DNA of 64,000 nucleotides from Erysipelotrichaceae bacterium. GTDB lineage: Bacteria > Bacillota_I > Bacilli_A > Erysipelotrichales > Erysipelotrichaceae. Each line of letters opens with the position of its first letter. The first letter of the stretch is position 1. The notes beneath the pieces are model-generated. The model ran no database searches. It was given only the letters and a program-made list of their open reading frames with translations, and was not told where the DNA came from. The position numbers and the translations under genes were made by a program. The stretch spans positions 1 through 64,000 of the forward strand of contig JAFRBQ010000002.1 in assembly GCA_017404785.1 (NCBI GenBank), in the 5' to 3' direction. Below, piece by piece: positions 50,300-59,259 of this stretch.

Positions 50300-51266
50300 A
50301 CTGAATATTCTGTATACATGTGACAACAAGTATCTACCACTGACGAGTATATCAATGGCTTCGGTAATAAAAAACAATCCTGAGGCCTTGATTACTTTTT
50401 ATATTGCGACGGAAAAAGAAGATGATGATAATTTCCGTTATCTGAAAGATTTCTACAAAGATAATCACAGTATTGAGATAAGGTATTTGGATTGCACAAA
50501 ATATGATCAGCTGTTGGAAGATAAGAAGCTGGATCGCTGGGGCAGCAATTCATATTATGTTTACTGGAAACTGTTTGCCTATGATTTCATTGACGAAGAC
50601 TATGTGTGGTATCTCGATTCAGATGTCATATGTATGAACGAGATAATTGATCCGAAAGTCGATAGAGCAATCGGTGCCTGTCTGGACAGTGCACATGCCT
50701 GTTTCAATAAAGTAGCTCATATTGATGAGAAATACTATTTCTTCAATACAGGTTCATTATTCATCAATGTGAATAAATGGAAAGAGAATAACTGTGTTCA
50801 GAAGGTTGTATATTATATAAACAATATGCAATATCAGCCATTAATGTGTGATCAGGATATCCTGGCTGCTGCTTTACAGGAAGATATCGAAGTATTGGAT
50901 CCGAAATATGATTATCTGGCCGGTTATGATTATTACGGTGTTCATAATTCATTTGAAATGTATTCACTTGATAAAAAGCCGTTTTATAGAGAAACTGAAA
51001 TCGCTGAAGCAAAAAACAACATCATTTTCTATCATTGCTTGGGTGGGGTTTTTGGCAGACCTTGGGAAGAGAACAATGAATCACCGGTCAAAGAAGAATT
51101 CGATGAATACAGAAAAATATCTGCCTGGCCTGATTTCAAAACTGACAGAAATATCTCAACGTTATTTAGAATCGAGAAAGCGTTAGAGATATTGCCTGAT
51201 TTCATCTATAACAGGATACATAACTTTGCGATGAAGAATTATGTGAAAGGATTAGGCAGGAAATGA
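50289..51266 (+). CDS. Glycosyltransferase family 8
   Basis: This 325-residue retaining GT-A enzyme has the GT8 start NILYTCDNKYLPLTSISMASVI and the metal-binding DxD at 110-112 (LDSDVIC). FNTGSLFINVNKW near 154-166 and FYHCLGGVFGRPW near 250 are the other GT8 marks. It would add a galactose- or glucose-type sugar to the growing chain. It overlaps the ketoisomerase gene by 11 bp and the next GT4 gene by 4 bp. Donor not known. Confidence 0.87.
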   Translation: MKNKLNILYTCDNKYLPLTSISMASVIKNNPEALITFYIATEKEDDDNFRYLKDFYKDNHSIEIRYLDCTKYDQLLEDKKLDRWGSNSYYVYWKLFAYDFIDEDYVWYLDSDVICMNEIIDPKVDRAIGACLDSAHACFNKVAHIDEKYYFFNTGSLFINVNKWKENNCVQKVVYYINNMQYQPLMCDQDILAAALQEDIEVLDPKYDYLAGYDYYGVHNSFEMYSLDKKPFYRETEIAEAKNNIIFYHCLGGVFGRPWEENNESPVKEEFDEYRKISAWPDFKTDRNISTLFRIEKALEILPDFIYNRIHNFAMKNYVKGLGRK

Positions 51267-52339
51267 GAGTCTGCTGGCTGACAACGGTGGCAGCACCGTA
51301 TACGATAAGACTTTTTGAAGAGATCGCAAAGAAAGTCGATCTCTGTGTCGTTTTGAATGACGCCAAAGAAGAGAACAGGAACGATGAGTGGAAGATCATT
51401 GAATCTGATTCTTTCAGACTGTATATCATTGATAAGAGTTACAAACAGAAGATCAGAGAGTTAGCTCAAGAATACGATATCCTGGTCGATGGTGTTTATC
51501 TGTCTAAATATGGTTATATAGCGGTCAATGAATTTCGTAAACAGAATAAAAAGATCGTCATGGCTGCAGATGGCGGTATACCGAAGAACAGAGGATTTAT
51601 AATCAACGGAATAATGTCATATCTGATGAATAGACATGATTATTTCCTGAGTTCTTCAGAGATAACAGACAGATACTTTAATTTCTATGGTGTCGATTCA
51701 AAGAAGATAAGTCATTATCGTTTTACTTCTTTGACTGAGAAAGATATCAGATATAACCGGGAACTGATCAAAAAACGTAATGAGTTGAGAAAAAAACTGG
51801 GAATTGATGACAAATTCACGATCATCAGCGTCGGACAGCCTATAGACAGAAAAGGTTTTGATATACTGGTCAAAGCTTATCTTGAGACAGGTTTGAAAGG
51901 CGAGATGAATCTTTATATCATTGGCGGTAAAGCTCAGGACAAAGTACAGAAGATCGTAGATGATAATCATTTGGATAATGTTCATTTTGTCGATCTGATC
52001 GGTTCTAAAGAACTGGGAGAATACTATGCTGCATCCGATCTCTTTGTCTTATGTACAAGAGAGGATGTCTGGGGTCTGGTGATTCAAGAAGCCATGTCCT
52101 ATGGTCTGCCTGTCATAACCAGCGATAACTGTGTAGCTGGATTGCATTTCAATAAGCTCGATGGCAGTGTTGAGATCTGCGAATCGGAGAATGTCAAGGA
52201 ATATGCCGATCGTATAAAAAGGTATTATGAAGACAGCAAACTTCTTAAACAGTTGTCGGAGAAATCTTTAGACAGCGTCAAGGGATACACGATCGAAAAC
52301 AGCAGTCAGGATATAATAAATATCCTGAGTTTGCTATAA
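51263..52339 (+). CDS. Glycosyltransferase family 4
   Basis: This 358-residue GT-B protein has VCWLTTVAAPYTIRLFEEI at the start, MAADGGIPKNRG near 95-106, IISVGQPIDRKGFD near 190 and CTREDVWGLVIQEAMSYGLPVI near 268, the donor-binding GT4 motif (E-x7-E). It follows a GT8 gene with 4-bp overlap, so both likely act on the same chain. Its last codons hold a TGC-TATAAT sequence that may be a promoter for the next gene. Confidence 0.87.
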   Translation: MRVCWLTTVAAPYTIRLFEEIAKKVDLCVVLNDAKEENRNDEWKIIESDSFRLYIIDKSYKQKIRELAQEYDILVDGVYLSKYGYIAVNEFRKQNKKIVMAADGGIPKNRGFIINGIMSYLMNRHDYFLSSSEITDRYFNFYGVDSKKISHYRFTSLTEKDIRYNRELIKKRNELRKKLGIDDKFTIISVGQPIDRKGFDILVKAYLETGLKGEMNLYIIGGKAQDKVQKIVDDNHLDNVHFVDLIGSKELGEYYAASDLFVLCTREDVWGLVIQEAMSYGLPVITSDNCVAGLHFNKLDGSVEICESENVKEYADRIKRYYEDSKLLKQLSEKSLDSVKGYTIENSSQDIINILSLL

Positions 52340-52340
52340 T
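52332..52340 (+). promoter_or_regulatory. Extended -10 at the end of the GT4 gene
   Basis: TGC plus TATAAT (52335-52340) lies nine bases before the next ATG; the TAA stop is part of it. AAAGGA lies close to the ATG. If used, the leader would be only a few bases long. Confidence 0.35.
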
Positions 52341-52349
52341 TTAAAGGAA

Positions 52350-53015
52350 ATGAAAACACTGACAGTAATCCCCGCCTACAACGAGGAAGACAATATAGAA
52401 AAACTCATTGACAGTATCAAACAGTATGATATTGATTATTTGGTGATCAATGACTGTTCAACTGATAAAACAGGGGAAATACTGGATAAGAATAATATCA
52501 ATCATCTTGATCTGCCAATCAATCTTGGCATTGCCGGCGTCACCAGAGTAGGTTTTTGTTATGCACACGACAACGATTATGACTGTGTCGTATGTATCGA
52601 CGGTGATGGCCAACATTTACCGGAATATATGTATGATTTAATTGCTGAAATCGAAAAAGGTTGTGATTATGTCGTTGGCTCGCGTTTTGTTACAGAAAAG
52701 AAGCCGTGGTCGATGAGAATGCTTGGCAGTAGAATCTTATGCTTTTTGATTTATTTAAAAACAAGAAAAAAAGTTTATGATCCGACCAGCGGTATGAGGG
52801 CATTAGGCAAAAAAGTAATCGATGAATTTGATCGTTCAATGAATTTCTATGCTGAACCGGATGCATTATGTTATCTTCTGCATAAGGGTTTCAACGTCAA
52901 AGAGATCCAGGTCAAAATGAAAGACCGTGATGCGGGAGAATCATATTTTGCCAATCCGTTAAAGTCAGTTTATTATATGCTTTGTGAAATACTTTCGATA
53001 GTATTTATCCAATAG
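52350..53015 (+). CDS. Glycosyltransferase family 2, DPM1-like
   Basis: This 221-residue GT2 enzyme has VIPAYNEEDNI near 5-15, VINDCSTDKTG near 32-42, the DGDGQHLPEYM metal site near 84-94, and VGSRFV. It is short, with no C-terminal spans, like dolichol-phosphate mannosyltransferase-type enzymes that lack the membrane part. The next gene is a small DUF2304 membrane protein, a common partner for this GT2 type. It may make a polyprenyl-phosphate sugar for outside glycosylation. Confidence 0.85.
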   Translation: MKTLTVIPAYNEEDNIEKLIDSIKQYDIDYLVINDCSTDKTGEILDKNNINHLDLPINLGIAGVTRVGFCYAHDNDYDCVVCIDGDGQHLPEYMYDLIAEIEKGCDYVVGSRFVTEKKPWSMRMLGSRILCFLIYLKTRKKVYDPTSGMRALGKKVIDEFDRSMNFYAEPDALCYLLHKGFNVKEIQVKMKDRDAGESYFANPLKSVYYMLCEILSIVFIQ

Positions 53016-53024
53016 GAATCAATT

Positions 53025-53381
53025 ATGAGTTTAAGTTTAAGACTGGGATTGCTGTTTGCTTCATTGATGGTGCTGACGTTCATCATCTTTACTGTTGCAC
53101 ACAGAAAACTTAATATCAAATATTCGATCGTATGGATGCTCTGGGCACTCTTTGCTTTATTGATGGCTATTTTCCCGGAAAGTTTCTATGCATTATCCGA
53201 TCTGCTTGGCATTCAGATGCCGGTCAATACTGTCTTTTTGATCATGACGGCTTTGTTATATGCTTTGACTTTCTATGTCTATATCATGATCACCAAGCAT
53301 AATGAAGAGATCATAAAGCTTACCTATGAGATTTCAGCTCTGAAGAAGCAGCTGGATGAACAGAAGAAGAATGAAAGATAA
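53025..53381 (+). CDS. DUF2304 small membrane protein
   Basis: This 118-residue protein has three spans (about 5-23, 34-52, 67-89) and a charged C-terminal coiled coil (HNEEIIKLTYEISALKKQL). This is the DUF2304 layout. The family is found beside DPM1-like GT2 genes, as here at 9 bp distance, and may anchor or assist that enzyme. Its function is not shown experimentally as far as I know. The start has AGGA 9 bp upstream. Confidence 0.82.
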   Translation: MSLSLRLGLLFASLMVLTFIIFTVAHRKLNIKYSIVWMLWALFALLMAIFPESFYALSDLLGIQMPVNTVFLIMTALLYALTFYVYIMITKHNEEIIKLTYEISALKKQLDEQKKNER

Positions 53382-54600
53382 GATGTTTGTCGTTCCCGGC
53401 AGTTTTGTGCCGTTCAACGATACTGTAACATTGCTGACGTACAAAAGACTCCGTAACCTTGATCTGGATATGGATGTTTTTTGTTTTAAAGGCAAAGAAG
53501 ATCCAAGCTTGGTAAAAGAGCTGGAAAAGGATGACAAATTTAATAAGTTCAATATCACCTATACAAGCGATCTTGACTGGTCTGTGCCGCGTAATTATCC
53601 TATACGCTTACCAATCAGTCTTTTTCTGATGAACAAGTATGTCGATGATGCTTTGAAGGAATTTGAAAAAGATAATTATAAATATCTGTATACATCAATC
53701 GTTCCTGGTATTTCGCATATAGCAGGTAGAAAGATCAAGAAGAAGCATCCGGAAGTGATCTGGTACGCTTCATTCTCAGATCCTTTCAAAGGCTCTCCAT
53801 ACAAAAAGACTGATCTCAGTGACAGAAGTATATTTTACAGAATAGCGTTCAATGTTGGCGGATTCAGTTTATACAATGATAAGTTTGAAGAAGCTGCGGT
53901 GCTAAATGCTGACAAACTGATCTTCATATGTGAAGAACAGAGAGATTATACTCTCAAACAGTATCCTGACTATGAACGGTTACTTAAAAAGTCAGTTATC
54001 TATCCGTTAACTTTTATACCTGAGTGGGATATGTATAAACAGTTACTGGATGCTCCAAAAGTTAATCATAAAGTTAAACAGGCCGTTCATTTGGGAAGAT
54101 TGTACGGTCTAAGAAAGATCGATTCTTTCTTGGAAGCATTAAAAGAACTGAACGAAGAGTATGAAGATCTTGATCAGAAGATTGTATTCCATCAGTATTC
54201 CGAAATCCAGAGTCCGGATGTAAAAAAGATAAGTGATTACGGTTTAGAGAAGCTATTTATTCTGCATGACAAGGTCACATATCAGGAATCAGTTGAGATC
54301 ATGAAAAATAATGATGTTCTTGTTCTATTTGATACTTTGATGCCGGGAGCTGAAATACAGCCGTATCTGCCTAGCAAGATTGTTGAATACTTGATGTTAA
54401 GGAAACCGATCCTGGGGATATGTGACAGTAACAGTCCGAGTTACCGTATTCTGAAGGAGTATGGTTTCGATACAGTCGGATCAGATAAAGAAACGATCAA
54501 GAAGAATATCCTGTCAATAATCAACGATGATAGGAGATATGATTACTCCCTGGAAAAGTTAAATAATGATTATTATGATAAACTATTGATTGACCGATAG
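53371..54600 (+). CDS. Glycosyltransferase, GT-B fold
   Basis: This 409-residue protein has a GT4-like C-terminal half (HLGRLYGLRKIDSFLEAL near 247, and LPSKIVEYLMLRKPILGI near 344). The N-terminal half includes WYASFSDPFKGSPY near 134-147, a motif of a known set of capsule glycosyltransferases. I start at ATG 53371, which overlaps the DUF2304 stop by 11 bp; ATG 53356 and ATG 53383 are in frame and also possible. Acceptor and donor are unknown. Confidence 0.8.
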   Translation: MKDKMFVVPGSFVPFNDTVTLLTYKRLRNLDLDMDVFCFKGKEDPSLVKELEKDDKFNKFNITYTSDLDWSVPRNYPIRLPISLFLMNKYVDDALKEFEKDNYKYLYTSIVPGISHIAGRKIKKKHPEVIWYASFSDPFKGSPYKKTDLSDRSIFYRIAFNVGGFSLYNDKFEEAAVLNADKLIFICEEQRDYTLKQYPDYERLLKKSVIYPLTFIPEWDMYKQLLDAPKVNHKVKQAVHLGRLYGLRKIDSFLEALKELNEEYEDLDQKIVFHQYSEIQSPDVKKISDYGLEKLFILHDKVTYQESVEIMKNNDVLVLFDTLMPGAEIQPYLPSKIVEYLMLRKPILGICDSNSPSYRILKEYGFDTVGSDKETIKKNILSIINDDRRYDYSLEKLNNDYYDKLLIDR

Positions 54601-54607
54601 AGTAAGT

Positions 54608-56695
54608 ATGAAAGATCTGGGAAAAAGATTAAAAGAGAACTTCAGTAAGAACCGCTATGTGATCGTAGGGCTTTTTGTGGCGTGGATCGCCATCGTAGCT
54701 TTTACTTTATACTCATATAGAGACACATTAGGCAAACAGTCCAGTGGTAATGAATTCTACGATAACTATGTTGAATTAACGAGTGGAACATTGATTTGTG
54801 AAACTGTTCCTGTTGAAGAAGGTGCAGATACTGTAGCAGTCAAGATGGCTACCTATGCCAGAAAGAATTCAGGAAATATCAACATCACTGTTACCGGAAC
54901 AAAGAGCGGTAAAGTATATGCTGATAAGACGATCAATGTAAAAAATGTTCTGGATAATACTTTTGTAACAGTTGCCCTGGATGAAGAGCTTTCTGAAAGA
55001 AAAGACAAAGACATTAAAGTTGAACTCAGTTCTGACTGTGAAGAAGGAAAAGGTTTAGGAATTTATTATTCGACGATTAAGGTCTTTGAAAACAGCGAAC
55101 TGAAAATAAATAACGAGATCCAGGAAGGTGATCTGACTTTACGTTTTCTGGTCAAAGATGATGAGCTGGCATTATTCTACAGGATAGTGATAATCTGGGT
55201 GATCGTTACTTTCACTGTCATCATTTTCCTTTTGCTTGTAGCAGAACCTAAATACGAGATCTTGTTTACAGTCATTGCTATTGCTTTCGGTCTGACATTC
55301 TGGCTGATCATTACACCGATGTCGGCTCCAGATGAGACTGTACACTATGAATACTCATTCCAGTTATCTAATTACATGATGGGTGAAAAGAATCATCTGG
55401 TCTTCAATGAGGAATATCAGAATTACGGTTCTTTTGCCGGTCATTTCAATGTCAGTGCAGCTTATAAGAGATTTATTGAGAAAATTAATAGACCGCTAAA
55501 TCTAAAGGATACCAATGTCGTCATGCGTTTTGATATCCTTGAAGCCTACAAGACATGTTTTGTACCTCAAGCATTAGGCATTACGCTGGCAAGGCTTCTT
55601 AACTGGAATATGTTAAGAACGTTCTATACGGGCAGACTGTTCAATCTGATTTTCTATATTATCTGTGTTTATATCGCGATCAAGAAAACACCCGTTCATA
55701 AGATGCTATTTGGAATTCTGGCGACTTTACCGATCTTTATGCAGCAGGCTGCTTCATATTCTTATGATACTTTTGTCAACGGACTGACTTTTGTCATCAT
55801 TGCATTCATGCTGAAATGGATGTATCAGGAAGAAAGGATAAGTATCAAAGAATTCATCTTTGTATTTATAGTTAATTTACTGATTGCACCTATTAAGGTC
55901 GTTTATGGTCTTTTCCATTTCCTGTTCTGGTTTGTTCCGGAAGAAAAATGGGGCAGCAAACGAAACAGGATCATTGGAACACTTATCATTACTGCGCCAG
56001 CTATGTTTGAGCTTTGTCGTCTGCTCTTCCCACTGATCTTCAGAGTCGTCAGAAAGATCATTGAAAACATAATCGAAAGTTTCGAAGAAGCACGTGATAA
56101 TACCGGTGTTTATTTGGCTGGAATGAATCGTATCAATCTTAATCGAACGATCACGAATAGTAGTCTTCCGAATTTTGATGAGGGAGAAACTTATACATTC
56201 TCTGATGTAATGGCTAATCCTTTGGAGATGCTGGAACTGTTCTTAAGAACAGTCAGATACAGTATCAAGACCTGGTTCTACGGTTCGATTGGCAGAGCTT
56301 TATCCGGAAACAGCCTGATCCTTCCGACCAGTCTGGTACATGGATTGTTAGCATTGCTGATAATGTCTGCATTAAGGGAAGAAGATTATGTTGAACCTGT
56401 CTGGTTCAAGATACTATCGGTTGTTTTATGTATCTTTGCCGGTTTCATGATGGTCGGAGGCATGTTGATATCATGGACTGAAATTGATCAGTCTGTCATT
56501 GAGGACTACGGCGGACCGATTATACAGGGTATTCAGGGCAGATATTTCTCGCCATTGCTTCCGTATCTGTTCATTGTCTTGCATAACGATAAGATTAAAT
56601 TACCTAAATTCATAGATAAATATGTCATATATTCATTTGTTGTGATCGTATTTGAAGTAGTTGTCTACGTTCTGTCTTACACGTTTGTTAATTAA
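54608..56695 (+). CDS. DUF2142-family membrane protein with outside beta-rich domain
   Basis: This 695-residue protein has one N-terminal span (about 18-38), an outside beta-rich domain (about 45-165) and then about ten more spans, as in DUF2142 proteins. The motif TPMSAPDETVHYEYSFQLSNYM near 237-258 fits the outer catalytic-type loop of GT-C-like enzymes. The beta-rich domain (SGTLICETV, NINITVTG, TINVKNVLDN) matches in order the domain in the proteins at 58735 and 59260. I start at ATG 54608 rather than TTG 54590. It likely acts on exported glycan; function unproven. Confidence 0.75.
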   Translation: MKDLGKRLKENFSKNRYVIVGLFVAWIAIVAFTLYSYRDTLGKQSSGNEFYDNYVELTSGTLICETVPVEEGADTVAVKMATYARKNSGNINITVTGTKSGKVYADKTINVKNVLDNTFVTVALDEELSERKDKDIKVELSSDCEEGKGLGIYYSTIKVFENSELKINNEIQEGDLTLRFLVKDDELALFYRIVIIWVIVTFTVIIFLLLVAEPKYEILFTVIAIAFGLTFWLIITPMSAPDETVHYEYSFQLSNYMMGEKNHLVFNEEYQNYGSFAGHFNVSAAYKRFIEKINRPLNLKDTNVVMRFDILEAYKTCFVPQALGITLARLLNWNMLRTFYTGRLFNLIFYIICVYIAIKKTPVHKMLFGILATLPIFMQQAASYSYDTFVNGLTFVIIAFMLKWMYQEERISIKEFIFVFIVNLLIAPIKVVYGLFHFLFWFVPEEKWGSKRNRIIGTLIITAPAMFELCRLLFPLIFRVVRKIIENIIESFEEARDNTGVYLAGMNRINLNRTITNSSLPNFDEGETYTFSDVMANPLEMLELFLRTVRYSIKTWFYGSIGRALSGNSLILPTSLVHGLLALLIMSALREEDYVEPVWFKILSVVLCIFAGFMMVGGMLISWTEIDQSVIEDYGGPIIQGIQGRYFSPLLPYLFIVLHNDKIKLPKFIDKYVIYSFVVIVFEVVVYVLSYTFVN

Positions 56696-56700
56696 TAAGT

Positions 56701-57807
56701 ATGGGTATGAAAGTAATGATAGTCACATGTTTCGAATCGAATGAAGAACGTGTGAATTATATCTATGATGCCTGTCTTTCCAGAGGCTATGACGTGAAAG
56801 CCATAAGCTCTGATTTTTCTCATATCAGAAAAGAAAAAAGAGATAAGTTTTCCGGCAATATCATGTTGCTGGAAGCAAAACCATATAAGAAGAATATGTC
56901 TGTTGAGAGAATGCTTTCACATCATGAATTTGCGAAAGATGCTTTTGCATTACTTAGCGAATATAAGCCTGATCTTATCTGGCTGATTGCCCCAGCTAAT
57001 TCACTGATAGCTGAAGCAGATAAGTATAAGAAAAGAAATCCAGAAACAAAGATGATCATTGACATCATCGATATGTGGCCTGAATCACTGCCTGTCGATC
57101 TGAATAAGAATATTCTGCCTTTCAATATCTGGAGAAATATTAGAAGCAATCATATCAACTGTGCTGATCATCTGGTCACAGAATGTGATTTCTATCATGA
57201 GATCCTTTCCAAAGAGTATAAAGGAAAGATAGATACGATATATTGGGCAAGGAACAATAAAGATGTAATCAATGATCCGAAACCGGATGATAATAAACTG
57301 AATCTGGTATATATCGGATCAATAAACAACATCATAGATACTCAGAAGATCAAGAGCATTATTCAGAATTGTGATAAGGAAGTTGTTTTACACGTTATCG
57401 GTGAAGGAGAGAATACTGATTCTTTTATCAACGAATTAAAAGAAGTATGTGAAGTGATCTATCATGGAGCGATCAGAGACGAAAAGGAAAAGTCACCGAT
57501 CTTTGATAAGTGCCATGCCGGTATAAATGTTTATAGAGATAATCTTTATATCGGTTTTACTACCAAGTGTATCGATTATTTTGAACATGGTCTTCCTATC
57601 ATAAACAATATCAAAGGTGATACCTGGAAGATGGTAGAGGAATATGATGCCGGAATCAATATAACTGATGATATGAAGATCAATAGTGATATACTGACAA
57701 AACAACGTAAGAACTACCAGAAAATTGTTGATTTGTACAACAGAAACTTCACTAAAGAAGTATTTACAGATAGATGCCTGAAAGTGATTGATGAGGTCAT
57801 GGGATGA
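56701..57807 (+). CDS. Glycosyltransferase family 4
   Basis: This 368-residue GT-B protein has VMIVTCFESNEERVNYIYDA at the start, the DIIDMWPESLP motif near 119-129 common in GT4 enzymes of fucosyl- and amino-sugar transfer, and LVYIGSINNIID near 202. The donor-site motif is weaker than usual (GFTTKCIDYFEHGLPII), like the shorter forms of the family. It overlaps the next GT2 gene by 4 bp. No ribosome site is clear, so ATG 56707 is an alternative start. Confidence 0.8.
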   Translation: MGMKVMIVTCFESNEERVNYIYDACLSRGYDVKAISSDFSHIRKEKRDKFSGNIMLLEAKPYKKNMSVERMLSHHEFAKDAFALLSEYKPDLIWLIAPANSLIAEADKYKKRNPETKMIIDIIDMWPESLPVDLNKNILPFNIWRNIRSNHINCADHLVTECDFYHEILSKEYKGKIDTIYWARNNKDVINDPKPDDNKLNLVYIGSINNIIDTQKIKSIIQNCDKEVVLHVIGEGENTDSFINELKEVCEVIYHGAIRDEKEKSPIFDKCHAGINVYRDNLYIGFTTKCIDYFEHGLPIINNIKGDTWKMVEEYDAGINITDDMKINSDILTKQRKNYQKIVDLYNRNFTKEVFTDRCLKVIDEVMG

Positions 57808-58715
57808 AAGTCATTGTTCTGATGTCCACATATAATGGTGAGAGATATATCCGGGAACAGCTTGATTCACTTTTGAATCAGAAGCTGAAGCCTTTTAAGA
57901 TACTCATCAGAGACGACGGTTCAAAAGATAATACTATCGGCATCCTGGAAGAATACGCCAGTGAACATCCGTTTATAGAATATTATTACGGAGAAAATAA
58001 AGGCCCTGCCAGATCGTTTTGGGATCTGATAGGAAAGAGTGAAGAAGCTGATTATTATGCGTTATGCGATCAGGATGATGTCTGGTTTGAAGATAAACTG
58101 GAAAGAGCTGTTGAACTGCTGGAAAAGGAAGATAGCTCGATTCCGCTTTTGTATTGCAGCAAATATACATTGACAGATAAGGAACTTAATCCAATCGATT
58201 CCAATGTTTCTGAACTGTATAACTTCTCAGATTTTGCGCATTCGCTTTTATACCATACCGCTCCGGGATGTACTTTTGTCTTTAACGATAAAGCAAGAAA
58301 ACAGATTTTAAAATACGATGTGAATAAAGAATATTGTGTTATTCACGATGCGATCATCCATAAAGTCGTGACGATGTTTGGCAAAATGATTCTGGATAAT
58401 ACATCACATATGTATTACAGACAGCACGGCGATAATGAGATCGGAATGAATGCCAATAAAGTTAAAACTTTTGCCGGAAGAGTGAACAGATTCCTTTTTG
58501 GCAATATCAGAAGATACAGAAGCAATACTGCAAAGTCTTTATTGAATGTATATGGTGATGAATGTGATGAAGAAAAGAAAGAATTATTGAATATAGTAGC
58601 TAATTATATGTATGATAATAAGCTTAAAAAGCAGCTTTTGAACAGAGAATGCTTCAGATCGGGAACAGTCAATGATCTTTTCTTCAGAATCCTCGTATTA
58701 GCAAATTATATCTGA
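57804..58715 (+). CDS. Glycosyltransferase family 2 (rhamnosyltransferase-like)
   Basis: This 303-residue GT2 enzyme has LMSTYNGERYIREQLDSLLNQ at the start, IRDDGSKDNT near 35-44 and the CDQDDVWFEDKL metal site near 88-99. This DQDDVW style is frequent in rhamnan and O-antigen rhamnosyltransferases. GAGGT in the previous gene gives the ribosome site. Just after it comes the ABC export set, so it likely builds the polymer sent out by that exporter. The rhamnose donor is an inference. Confidence 0.85.
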   Translation: MKVIVLMSTYNGERYIREQLDSLLNQKLKPFKILIRDDGSKDNTIGILEEYASEHPFIEYYYGENKGPARSFWDLIGKSEEADYYALCDQDDVWFEDKLERAVELLEKEDSSIPLLYCSKYTLTDKELNPIDSNVSELYNFSDFAHSLLYHTAPGCTFVFNDKARKQILKYDVNKEYCVIHDAIIHKVVTMFGKMILDNTSHMYYRQHGDNEIGMNANKVKTFAGRVNRFLFGNIRRYRSNTAKSLLNVYGDECDEEKKELLNIVANYMYDNKLKKQLLNRECFRSGTVNDLFFRILVLANYI

Positions 58716-58718
58716 AGA

Positions 58719-58727
58719 TGGTAGAAT
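58719..58727 (+). promoter_or_regulatory. Extended -10 just upstream of the 58735 gene
   Basis: TGG plus TAGAAT (58722-58727) lies 7 bases before the ATG at 58735, with no ribosome site between. If used, transcription would begin at or next to the start codon. It would serve the ABC exporter unit. Confidence 0.3.
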
Positions 58728-58734
58728 ATAACCT

Positions 58735-59256
58735 ATGAATAAGAAAAAAACTATAGGATTAGGAATTATCCTTACACTGTTTATACTCGGCGCTGTTTTC
58801 TTTATGTTTAAAGACAAATTACCGACGCCCGGTAAGAGCAGCGGCGGCAGTGAAATGCCTGCAGCTAATGCGGTCTCAGAAGAGATTACAAAGGGCACAG
58901 TTGTAAGCCAGACATTCAGAAACACTAATAACAACATCAAGAAGGTAGAAGTTGTCTTTACAAGGCTTTATGATCTTGATGATGTCAATATTGCGATCGA
59001 ACTGGTCGAGGGTAACAATACCGTTCTGAAAAAGACGGTCAATGTTAAATCGATCAGAGATCAGCACAGAACGATCGTTGAAGCAGATTCGCCAATTACC
59101 GGTCTTTCCGGCAAGGATCTGACGATCAGGATCTATCCTGTAACTGATTCTGATACAGGTGTGGCCCTGATGATCAACGATTCAGAGAATACCGATTTCA
59201 GTTTTGGATCAAAGAAAATGAAGGGTACGATCTGCTTCTGTCTGACAAGCGAATAG
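58735..59256 (+). CDS. Membrane-anchored beta-rich protein, twin of the permease N-domain
   Basis: This 173-residue protein has an N-terminal span (about 6-24) and an outside domain of about 130 residues that is rich in beta strands. The sequence from MPAANAVSEEI to GTICFCL follows the N-terminal part of the next gene almost strand by strand (MPEATAVTDEI to GTLCFSI), including SPITGLSGKDLTIRIY against EPITGLKGKKLTLKIY. I do not recognise a named family. It lies 3 bp before the ABC permease gene, so it is probably a part of that exporter, perhaps binding the polymer outside. Confidence 0.75.
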   Translation: MNKKKTIGLGIILTLFILGAVFFMFKDKLPTPGKSSGGSEMPAANAVSEEITKGTVVSQTFRNTNNNIKKVEVVFTRLYDLDDVNIAIELVEGNNTVLKKTVNVKSIRDQHRTIVEADSPITGLSGKDLTIRIYPVTDSDTGVALMINDSENTDFSFGSKKMKGTICFCLTSE

Positions 59257-59259
59257 TTC

